DNA of 64,000 nt, from positions 3,100,001 through 3,164,000 of the forward strand of contig OZ038458.1 in the NCBI GenBank assembly GCA_964036195.1, in the 5' to 3' direction. Shown here piece after piece: positions 36,201-44,426 of the stretch (position 1 is its first letter; the number at the start of each line of letters is the position of its first letter). This DNA is from Sphaerolaimus hirsutus (taxonomy: Eukaryota > Nematoda > Chromadorea > Monhysterida > Sphaerolaimidae). The translations under genes were made by a program, and so were the position numbers. Under the pieces are notes generated by a model, which saw nothing but the letters and a program-made list of their open reading frames with translations, was not told where the DNA came from and ran no database searches.

Positions 36201-39200
36201 GTGCTGCAAGGGGGAGGTCATATCTGGGGTAGGTTCTGGGGGAGGGTGGGCTAGGTACTGCAAGGGGGAGGTCATATCTGGGGTAGGTTCTGGGGGAGGG
36301 TGGGCTAGGTGCTGCTAGGGGGAGGTCATATCTGGGGTAGGTTCTGGGGGAGGGTGGGCTAGGTGCTGCTACGGGGGAGGTCATATCTGGGGTAGGTTCT
36401 GGGGGAGGGTGGGCTAGGTGCTGCTACGGGGGAGGTCATATCTGGGGTAGGTTCTGGGGGAGGGTGGGCTAGGTGCTGCTACGGGGGAGGTCATATCTGG
36501 GGTAGGTTCTGGGGGAGGGTGGGCTAGGTGCTGCTAGGGGGAGGTCATATCTGGGGTAGGTTCTGGGGGAGGGTGGGCTAGGTGCTGCTACGGGGGAGGT
36601 CATATCTGGGGTAGCTTCTGGGGGAGGGTGGGCTAGGTGCTGCTACGGGGGAGGTCATATCTGGGGTAGGTTCTGGGGGAGGGTGGGCTAGGTGCTGCTA
36701 GAGGGAGGTCATATCTGGGGTAGGTTCTGGGGGAGGGTGGGCTAGGTGCTGCTACGGGGGAGGTCATATCTGGGGTAGGTTCTGGGGGAGGGTGGGCTAG
36801 GTGCTGCTACGGGGGAGGTCATATCTGGGGTAGGTTCTGGGGGAGGGTGGGCTAGGTGCTGCAAGGGGGAGGTCATATCTGGGGTAGGTTCTGGGGGAGG
36901 GTGGGCTAGGTACTGCAAGGGGGAGGTCATATCTGGGGTAGCTTCTGGGGGAGGGTGGGCTAGGTGCTGCTACGGGGGAGGTCATATCTGGGGTAGGTTC
37001 TGGGGGAGGGTGGGCTAGGTGCTGCAAGGGGGAGGTCATATCTGGGGTAGGTTCTGGGGGAGGGTGGGCTAGGTACTGCAAGGGGGAGGTCATATCTGGG
37101 GTAGCTTCTGGGGGAGGGTGGGCTAGGTGCTGCAAGGGGGAGGTCATATCTGGGGTAGGTTCTGGGGGAGGGTGGGCTAGGTACTGCAAGGGGGAGGTCA
37201 TATCTGGGGTAGCTTCTGGGGGAGGGTGGGCTAGGTGCTGCTAGGGGGAGGTCATATCTGGGGTAGGTTCTGGGGGAGGGTGGGCTAGGTGCTGCTACGG
37301 GGGAGGTCATATCTGGGGTAGGTTCTGGGGGAGGGTGGGCTAGGTGCTGCTACGGGGGAGGTCATATCTGGGGTAGGTTCTGGGGGAGGGTGGGCTAGGT
37401 GCTGCAAGGGGGAGGTCATATCTGGGGTAGGTTCTGGGGGAGGGTGGGCTAGGTACTGCAAGGGGGAGGTCATATCTGGGGTAGCTTCTGGGGGAGGGTG
37501 GGCCAGGTGCTGCTACGGGGGAGGTCATATCTGGGGTAGGTTCTGGGGGAGGGTGGGCTAGGTGCTGCTACGGGGGAGGTCATATCTGGGGTAGGTTCTG
37601 GGGGAGGGTGGGCTAGGTGCTGCAAGGGGGAGGTCATATCTGGGGTAGGTTCTGGTGGAGGGTGGGCTAGGTGCTGCTACGGGGGAGGTCATATCTGGGG
37701 TAGGTTCTGGGGGAGGGTGGGCTAGGTGCTGCAAGGGGGAGGTCATATCTGGGGTAGGTTCTGGGGGAGGGTGGGCTAGGTGCTGCAAGGGGGAGGTCAT
37801 ATCTGGGGTAGGTTCTGGGGGAGGGTGGCTAGGTGCTGCAAGGGGGAGGTCATATCTGGGGTAGCTTCTGGGGGAGGGTGGGCTAGGTGCTGCAAGGGGG
37901 AGGTCATATCTGGGGTAGGTTCTGGGGGAGGGTGGGCTAGGTACTGCAAGGGGGAGGTCATATCTGGGGTAGCTTCTGGGGGAGGGTGGGCTAGGTGCTG
38001 CTACGGGGGAGGTCATATCTGGGGTAGGTTCTGGGGGAGGGTGGGCTAGGTGCTGCTAGGGGGAGGTCATATCTGGGGTAGGTTCTGAGGGAGGGTGGGC
38101 TAGGTGCTGCTAGGGGGAGGTCATATCTGGGGTAGGTTTTGGGGGAGGGTGGGCTAGGTGCTGCTAGGGGAGGTCATATCTGGGGTAGGTTCTGAGGGAG
38201 GGTGGGCTAGGTGCTGCTAGGGGGAGGTCATATCTGGGGTAGGTTCTGGGGGAGGGTGGGCTAGGTGCTGCTAGGGGGAGGTCATATCTGGGGTAGGTTC
38301 AGTCAACAGAGGGTGCTGGCACTGGGAGTGCTGCCGTAGATTTTTGTGGTACCGTAAATTCTCTAATTACCGTCATATTGTTGTTTTCAGCACATTTTTG
38401 GGGGTCACACTATTGGATAGGTTGCATTCATAGTGAGTGTCACATTTTATTTTGCCTCAAATCAACAACTCCACTGTCCACATAACCAAGTGTGGGCATG
38501 ACATTGTAAAGCAATAAACAGGGAACAGTGGCGGTAGTGACGCGGTTGGCCTCTTGCCAACTGCCCGCCGCCTTGTCCGAAAGTGCCGGATCCGCGGCTT
38601 CCGCAGATTGTGCCATTAAATGATTTTCTCAGGGGGTCGCATAATTTGTCACTTTATACTCACACAACGTGTCCAATGGGGTCACACTATTGGAGAGGTC
38701 TCTTTATTGGAGACCTGTCACCAAAATATAGAGTTTACGGTATAGTGATCGGACTGAAACCTATAAGAGTGTGTTACCGTGTTTTGATGAAAAATATCAC
38801 CTTTTAAAATGGTGCCGAAATTTCACTGACAATGTAATGTGATGAAGAATTGTATTGTTTCTATTTTATTCAGACATAAAAGCTGCCTTGAAAACCCAAA
38901 AAATCCAGCCCAGTGTGGATTCACCAAATTCAGAGCAACCCATCCAAAAAGCACCCACAATTTTCAACCCAAACCCAATGCCCCAACCTCAAACCTCAAC
39001 CCAAACCTACTTCAACCTACCCCTCCCCCAGCCTGGAAGTGTCAGAGGAGAAAGCAGTCAGCCAGGAGGAGGTCTACGAGGACCAGATGCACAGTCTTCA
39101 GCGCCAGTTCAAGGAGACCGACGAGAGGGCAGAGGAGGCTGAGAGGGCCGTCCAGAAGATGCAGAAGGAGATCGATAGGCTCGAAGGTTGGGGAGGGGGA

Positions 39201-41399
39201 GGCAGGTTTTGGAGTGAGGTAGTTGTTAAAATGTATTTACATTTACTTTATTACTTTATTTACAAGTACGCGTACTTGAGTACTGAACTGACTACTGAGT
39301 AAATACGTTTACGTTTCCTCTGAAATACTACCTGTACTCGCATTTATGTATAGTTTTTCAAAGTACTTGAGTACAGAAAACGTGTTTCAGATAGCATATA
39401 GACTTTTTAAGGCATAGAAGGGAGAAAAAGCTATAAAAAATAGCTGAAAAAGGCAAAAATTATAAACGTAAAAATATGCAAAAAGGTATGAAAATTAGTG
39501 CTTTTCACTGAAAATTGGAGCAACATTTATCAAACATACTCTTTATGTTTTTCTTTCCTTTCACTATTATGTTTTCCAGGGAAAAGTTACGTTTTACTCA
39601 CATTTACTCATGAGTAAAAGTAAAAAATTACTTAACATTTGCTGCACTCAGGGGTGAGTAAAAAAAAGTACTTAACGTTTACGTGTACTTTGAAAACAGT
39701 TCGGTACTCTTAACAACTCTGGTTTTGGAGGGTGGGAGGATTATTGTTGCCTTGCTGGTTATATACATTACGCAAAATCGGGCATTGGTATGGCGTAGGA
39801 CGAAAGGCTTGACGCAAAAAGGCGGGGTCAGAAAACAAAACAGACACGAAATATTTGCAAGCGCCTTTTCTTTTTTGTAGAGGAATTCGATCAGGAAAAA
39901 CAGCGGGTGGCGGCGCTGCAGTCGGACATCGAGCAGACCGTCAACGAAATCAGCGAAACTTAATTTTTAGATGCACCCAGAATAAAATATGTCAAATTAA
40001 TTTTTACGTCACAATTTTACGCGACATTTTTTGCAGTGTGATTCTTGAAAAGGATTTTTTTCGATCAGCGTTGTTAATTATTTGAGAATTGGAAACGTTG
40101 AGATTTTGTTGAGTGTTTTTTTATATCCGCAAGCAAGAAAGTTGAAAAAATGGCGCCATAGACTTTTTCAATTTAGTGACTTTCCAATTTTATGGCGCCA
40201 TTTTTCCTGTCACTTTTCCATCAAAGTTTTCTGAAATAGTATTTGAAATAAAAAAAATCACCAATATTTCAAGGATCACACTGCAAAGCGATTTGAAAAT
40301 GGTGAAAATTTTACACAGAAAATTTGTATGGTTGGGTGGGATATCGGCCAAATTTTTTTACCTATTTGTTTACATAAAGTGTGCACTTTTGAACTGCCTA
40401 GATTTTCATTCTGCTGTTATTTTTCTCCCCATTTTTTTGTGGGTTTTAAGGAAAAAACTTATCGCAATCATTAAAAATTATCCTACCTTCTCGATTTAGG
40501 TCCAAATTGTCACTATTAAAATTCAACTTAAAAATACATTTGAATCATGTATCACTGAAATTCTAGTCAATAAACTGGTGAATGGTGCTGCATTGTTCGA
40601 GGGTTGTAAAAAGTGCTATCAGACTTAATACCCCATCAGGGACTAATTAAGACCAAAGGAAAGTCCTTGTGGACAAGTGACAAAAAGGTAGTGGTTTATA
40701 AATAGTGATAAATACAATGTTCATCAATCAAGTGATAAGTGCAACTGATATGTAAATAAGTGTTCCTATTCAGCACTTCAGTTGTCACCTAATGTGCCTA
40801 CACACACTAGTTTTCACCGTGACTTCGTGTGAAAACTGAGATTTTTTCAAATGTAAATAAATGAACACGGTTGAACGATTTTATTTAAATTAAATTTGAA
40901 TTTAAATTAATGAAAGTTAAACTTTGAAAATTTGAAAACTTAAGCACATATAGCATACAAAAGAGTAGGCTGGATGTGGCCATGTGGCCATTTCAGTTTT
41001 TACATCGGTCACGGTGAAAACTAGTGTGTGTAGGGCCAATATTTCCTTTTGTCACTGGACACTCCACCTATTCATGACCAATTTTTTGTCACTTGCGAAA
41101 TTGGTACTAGAGCTTTTGAAGGCTCAACAGAAAGTGCCTACATAATGTTCATTTACAACAAAGCCAACTTTCCCGTGTTCTTCCGATCACACAACACTAA
41201 AGTTGCAATGCAGTGAACTAACAAAACAACGTGTGCATCGCGCTGAAAAATGTCACTTTATTAAAGTATTCAGTGCAGTTTTTCAAAACCAAAAAAGTTC
41301 CAAATTTCGCCCGCAGATGAGCTGATAATTGAGCGCCAGCGAAGTCAACAGATACAGGAGGAAACAGAAATTGCATTGAAGGATTTGGATGAAGCTTAA
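27255..41399 (+). CDS. TPM: Tropomyosin, low-molecular-weight form, alternatively spliced
   Basis: Exons: 27255-27398 (start), 27998-28131, then either 28882-28999 or 29520-29637, then 32020-32144, 39032-39186, then terminal 39881-39963 or 41317-41399. Any allowed combination gives 252 residues plus stop, close to the ~248-residue short vertebrate isoforms. Seen: [20 protein letters not shown] (the hallmark EADVA.LNRRI), [40 protein letters not shown], and [19 protein letters not shown]. The protein is a continuous heptad coiled coil with no Pro. It polymerises head to tail along actin and regulates myosin and cofilin access. The first exon corresponds to the internal-promoter exon 1b of short isoforms. 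The ATG context (A at -3, G at +4) is good. Exon lengths 134, 118 and 83 equal those I recall for vertebrate exons 3, 4 and 9. The intron 32145-39031 contains a very large minisatellite. Confidence 0.95.
28518..28690. mobile_element. Short ACCGTATTTCCTCGAA element in tropomyosin intron
   Basis: Ends ACCGTATTTCCTCGAAGTAC and TATTTCGAGGAAATACGGTA. Upstream of exon 4a. Confidence 0.8.
28882..28999 (+). CDS. TPM: Tropomyosin alternative exon 4a (118 bp)
   Basis: Acceptor CACTTAG precedes the exon and donor GTGCGC follows. It encodes 39 codons after completing a split Arg codon; key pieces are [20 protein letters not shown] and [13 protein letters not shown]. It aligns residue for residue with the canonical tropomyosin stretch between EAER and the ..RKYEE block. 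Confidence 0.88.
29153..29306. mobile_element. AGTCCC element (MITE), tropomyosin intron
   Basis: GACAGTCCCCCGACCTGTAA at the left and TTACGGGGTGCGGGACTG at the right; same interior words as the family. Lies between alternative exons 4a and 4b. Confidence 0.7.
29520..29637 (+). CDS. TPM: Tropomyosin alternative exon 4b (118 bp), candidate mutually exclusive partner of 4a
   Basis: Acceptor ATTGCCCAG and donor GTGCCG flank it. It has the same length (118 bp), same entry phase (2) and same exit phase (0) as exon 4a. It encodes 39 codons including [20 protein letters not shown] and [11 protein letters not shown], ending in the same aromatic-x-Glu position as 4a (KFEE versus RYHE). Tandem inclusion would keep the frame but add 39 residues and disturb the coiled-coil register. 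Confidence 0.82.
29713..29909. mobile_element. AGTCCCAAGCCCTG element (MITE), tropomyosin intron
   Basis: Ends GACAGTCCCAAGCCCTGTAA and TTACAGGGCTTGGGACTGCC are near-perfect inverted repeats. Starts 75 bp after exon 4b. Confidence 0.82.
30039..30343. mobile_element. GGCGCCCCACAAGCTGG hairpin element in tropomyosin intron
   Basis: Near-perfect arms of about 75-90 bp: GGCGCCCCACAAGCTGGAAT with complement ending CCAGCTTGTGGGGCGCC. CAAT follows the right end and precedes the left end. Confidence 0.88.
30848..31412. mobile_element. GGCCAGTTCCGCAAGT element in tropomyosin intron
   Basis: GGCCAGTTCCGCAAGTTGTA at left, TACAACTTGCGGAACTGG at right; arms of AAAGTAGAGTAAA words and complements. Confidence 0.82.
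31497..31690. mobile_element. TTTACTGCCAGATTTTGGT element
   Basis: AGTTTACTGCCAGATTTTGG at left, AAATCTGGCGGTAAACTAG at right. Directly abuts the element at 31699. Relatives at 42293-42900 and 43207-43410. Confidence 0.75.
31699..31942. mobile_element. CCTACACACACTAGTTTTCACCGTGAC element, copy 1
   Basis: CTACACACACTAGTTTTCAC and its complement GTGAAAACTAGTGTGTG at the ends. Copies also at 40795-41038 and 49927-50171, all ~244 bp. Confidence 0.88.
32145..38300 (+). repeat. ~6.2-kb minisatellite, 54/55-bp unit, ~113 copies, in tropomyosin intron
   Basis: The unit runs GTAGGTTCTGGGGGAGGGTG - GGCTAGGTGCTGC - then TACGGGGG, AAGGGGG or TAGGGGG - AGGTCATATCTGGG. The array starts exactly at the 5' splice site of the exon ending at 32144: the first unit's GTAGGT is the authentic donor, so every unit carries a donor copy, some changed to GTAGCTTC. 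The plus (sense) strand is strongly G-rich. Unit variants occur in ordered blocks, showing higher-order duplications. The last units (after ~38040) are more divergent. Confidence 0.97.
38301..39031 (+). other. Intron remainder after the minisatellite
   Basis: Contains a TACCGTAAATTCTCTAATTA...AGAGTTTACGGTA inverted pair (38348-38745) with two GGGGTCACACTATTGGA boxes, probably another small transposon, and a CCCAACCTCAAACC-rich tract just before the exon at 39032. Confidence 0.5.
39255..39720. mobile_element. Degenerate element with ACGTACTTGAGTAC arms
   Basis: GTACGCGTACTTGAGTACTG near the left and TACGTGTACTTTG...CAGTTCGGTACT near the right; a fragment resembling the GATAGATAG family interior is at 39400-39545. 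Tropomyosin intron before exon 9a. Confidence 0.5.
39881..39963 (+). CDS. TPM: Tropomyosin alternative last exon 9a
   Basis: Preceded by CTTTTCTTTTTTGTAG. It encodes [18 protein letters not shown] then QTVNEISET and a TAA at 39961-39963. This is the C-terminal overlap segment that packs against the next tropomyosin and binds troponin or tropomodulin-type partners. It is 83 bp, identical in length and phase to exon 9b. Confidence 0.85.
39981..39986 (+). terminator. Polyadenylation signal AATAAA for isoform 9a
   Basis: A canonical AATAAA lies 18 bases after the TAA of last exon 9a, so the 3' UTR of that isoform would be very short. Confidence 0.55.
40795..41038. mobile_element. CCTACACACACTAGTTTTCACC element, copy 2
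   Basis: Same ends and length as 31699-31942. Lies between the alternative last exons 9a and 9b. Confidence 0.88.
41317..41399 (+). CDS. TPM: Tropomyosin alternative last exon 9b
   Basis: Acceptor TTCGCCCGCAG. It encodes [18 protein letters not shown] then IALKDLDEA and a TAA. DEL is the canonical tropomyosin entry to exon 9, so this may be the ancestral form. It is 83 bp with the same phase as 9a and lies 1.4 kb downstream of it, separated by a small transposon (40795-41038). Confidence 0.83.
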
Positions 41400-41504
41400 G
41401 GTAGCGTTTACACGGTTGTTTTCTGTGACGACTCAACAACACAAAAAGTTCAATAATTTGAGTAAAAAGTTCCATATTGATGAGAAAAAAGTGGTCAACT
41501 AGGT

Positions 41505-41936
41505 ATACATTCTACCTAGGCGAATATGCACGTCAAATTGCAGAATCGTGCTTGTACCTCGAAATGTAGACATTTGAAAAAATTTGCTGTTGTCGGACCG
41601 TTCGTTACCCGACAGATGGTGACAACCGGGGACAACGGCAAAATTGTTTCAACGGCAAAATAACTCTGGAGCTTCAAGTACGATTCTGGAAATTGACATG
41701 CATACCGTATTTCCTCGAATTACCCCCCGGGGGTTTATTTTTTCAGAGTGAAAATTTTGAGAGAAAAACGTGAAAAATGCAACAATAATCACCATTTATA
41801 AGTTTTTACAGCCTTATATAAGGATGTAAAATCATATCCACCATCCCGGACCACAAATTCAGTGCCCATTTTGAGGGGGGTATTTCGAGGGGGGGGGTAT
41901 TTCGAGGAAATACGGTATTCGCCTAGATAGAATGTA
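41505..41936. mobile_element. Inverted-repeat element with nested ACCGTATTTCC element
   Basis: ACATTCTACCTAGGCGAATA and its near-complement at ~41918-41936 enclose an ACCGTATTTCCTCGAATTAC element at 41704-41916. Confidence 0.7.
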
Positions 41937-42292
41937 TAGTTGAGCACTTGTTCTCATGAATATTGAACCTCGTTACTAGTGATTCCATCACTACTCTTTA
42001 CTCAACATATGGAACTTTTTTGTGTTGTCGAGTCGTCACAAAAAAAGCTGTAAACGCAGCCTAACGGATTTCATTTTGAATGGAAATATGAACGGAGCAA
42101 TGAAAGTGAACGACTTTGGACCGATTCAATTCCGCTTGTTGTTACTCAGGTAAAGTGACACGAAATAAGTGATAGAAAAGTGCCATAAGCACCAGAATGG
42201 CGCTAGGCACAATTAAGTGTTTGGTTATACCAGTGACTTTGCACCTCGCATGGGTCGCTCACACTGGAAGCGTGCCAACCATTTTGCGTGTG

Positions 42293-42900
42293 CACACACT
42301 AGTTTACTGCCAGATTTTGGTTTGAATCGGCTTTGAACACATTTGAGTTTACTGAAATAAGTTATTCTCATCTCCATCAACTGCAGTTGACACGACAGAC
42401 ACCTCATTCTGGTAAACTCAAATGCGTTCTAAGTAGGGTTCAAACGGGATTGACTTTTCGGGATCAGGATCGGGATTTGTTTTTTGAGATTTCGGGATCG
42501 GGATCGGGAATGGCCGGGATTGGGGTCACGGGATCGGGATTTTTTCGGGATCGGAATTGGGGTCTTGGGATAGAGTATTTAGCCAATGTTCTGGCATTCA
42601 GTTGTTCATAAAGGTCTCAAAACACTGTTGGATGCCAGAAAAGTGGCATAAAATGAACGCTGAGGGTTTGCGTTCACATTTTTGCATGCAGCAACGTCAT
42701 TTTTTCACTTATGATAATTTCCTCTAATTTTTCCAGGATCGGGATCCCTGGCTTTGGAGTTTCTCGGGATCGGCATTTGAAAATTTTCGGGATCGGGACT
42801 GCTAAATCCCGGAATTTCACGGGATCCGGGATCGGGATCCCGTTTGAACCCTAGTTCTAAGCCGACTTAACCAAAATCTGGCAGTAAACTAGTGTGCGCC
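42293..42900. mobile_element. TTTACTGCCAGATTTTGGT element interrupted by a hAT-like element
   Basis: Arms CTAGTTTACTGCCAGATTTT and AAAATCTGGCAGTAAACTAG are split by the 42434-42853 insertion. Confidence 0.82.
42434..42853. mobile_element. hAT-like TAGGGTTCAAACGGGA element, CCCGAT arms
   Basis: Ends TAGGGTTCAAACGGGAT and CCCGTTTGAACCCTA; target duplication GTTCTAAG exact (42426-42433, 42854-42861). Arms are GGGATCGGGATCGGGA words. Confidence 0.94.
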
Positions 42901-43501
42901 GTGTCATTCAATTAACGCCATTTTCATAGCGACAGGAAATATCATTGCTGTCATAACGTTTCACGTTAACGTATTCACAACAATAAATTTTTTTGTTTTC
43001 ACAAAAAAATATGCTTGAATTATCATTGGCACGCTTCCAACATGAGACATAAATAACTGCGCGTGCAGTGGAATCTTACTAGAGTTCATGCGTCCACACA
43101 TGTTTGGGACATGGAATGAATGCGGATGTATTCATGAAATCTACCGAACTGAAAAAAATGGCGCTATCAATGACATTAGCACCATTCTCCATGCGATATA
43201 TAGCTAATTGTGTCACTACACACCAGTTTACTAAATAATTTTAAAAAATCCAGTAATCCATAAAACAACCTTGAACGAATTTAAGTTCACTTGAACGAGT
43301 TATTTTTACTCCGCCAAACAGTTGACAACCACTTAATCCCAGTAAACTCAAATACACTTCAAAGTTGATTTATGATGTCAAAAATTTTGTTTACCAAACC
43401 AGTGCGCGCAGCTCCATATTGGGTTTTGTGCTTCTATTTTATGTAAATACGTTTTTCATGCATGTTTTGCTGTTGAATGCATCCTTTCAAGGATCAAACA
43501 C

Positions 43502-43695
43502 ATACTCAGCGGACATAACACTTAGTATGAAAACCTACCATAACCCATCTGAAAAATGAACCGAAAATTAGTTTTTTCATCATAATATTTCGTTTTTTTT
43601 TTACTATGGAATACTTAATTACGAAATATATCGCAAGATTTTATTCATTAAATTACGGTAGCTTTCCATACTAAGTGCGATGTCGGCCGAGTATA
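43502..43695. mobile_element. ACTCAGCGGACATAACACTT element
   Basis: Third copy of the 809-1614 family; ends TACTCAGCGGACATAACACT and ATGTCGGCCGAGTATAA. Confidence 0.72.
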
Positions 43696-43727
43696 AACAC
43701 TTTTTGTGATTTTCAACGTGGCATAAT

Positions 43728-43893
43728 GGGCCCCCACACGCTAGTTGACATCGACACCAAATGTCAACTGGTGCCGATCCCGATTCAAAGCTTGCTGACG
43801 AGCCTACGAACGACGTTCATACGCAAGCTTTGAATTGGGAACGGAAACAGTTGACATTTGGTGTCGATGTCAACTAGCGTGTGTGGGGCCATT
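43728..43893. mobile_element. GGCCCCCACACGCTAGTTGAC hairpin element
   Basis: CACACGCTAGTTGACATCGA at left and TCGATGTCAACTAGCGTGTG at right. A truncated copy lies at 57645-57672. Confidence 0.82.
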
Positions 43894-44426
43894 CCTGCAT
43901 AGGTGCTAACTGCTCATCTCTACATATTTGAATTTGTGTGCAATTAACGAATTAACCAATGATGAATGAAGTCAGTAACAAAAAAAGTTAAGCTTTTATA
44001 TAGCGAACGGCACCTAAATAAAAATGAAAGGTTAGAAAATGATGAAAAGATTGAAACCACGAGGCAAACCATCAGAAATCACTTGAGCAAATGCACATAA
44101 AACACAATGAAATAGGTAGCTAAAAAAACTAAAACAAATCGAACACGGAAAAACAATAGAACGTAGCAAAATAAACAACTTGATAAAACAGCTAAAACAC
44201 GTCTAGGCTTGCAACGCCATTACTTTATGTAGTTTCAAATTTTTTTCGATATCGACGCAAATGCTCAATATTCGATGCGATACATCGTTGCAAACCTAGA
44301 TCCTAAGAGAACAAAATAAACCAAACACGGAAAGCTAGTTTCGTGAGCATACAGAATTTTTTCGATTAGAATTTAAAATAGCCTCACTTCACCTGGCAAA
44401 AAAACGCAGGAAAAAACAACACGAAT

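Noticed and set aside
31950-38016. Many minus-strand frames encoding a repeated [18 protein letters not shown]-like peptide
   Set aside because: They are shadows of the G-rich minisatellite in a plus-strand intron. Alternating 54- and 55-bp units break every frame, and no splice or start context supports them.
32145-38300. CRISPR-like array of regular repeats
   Set aside because: Units are contiguous with no unique spacers, there are no cas genes, and the setting is a eukaryotic intron.
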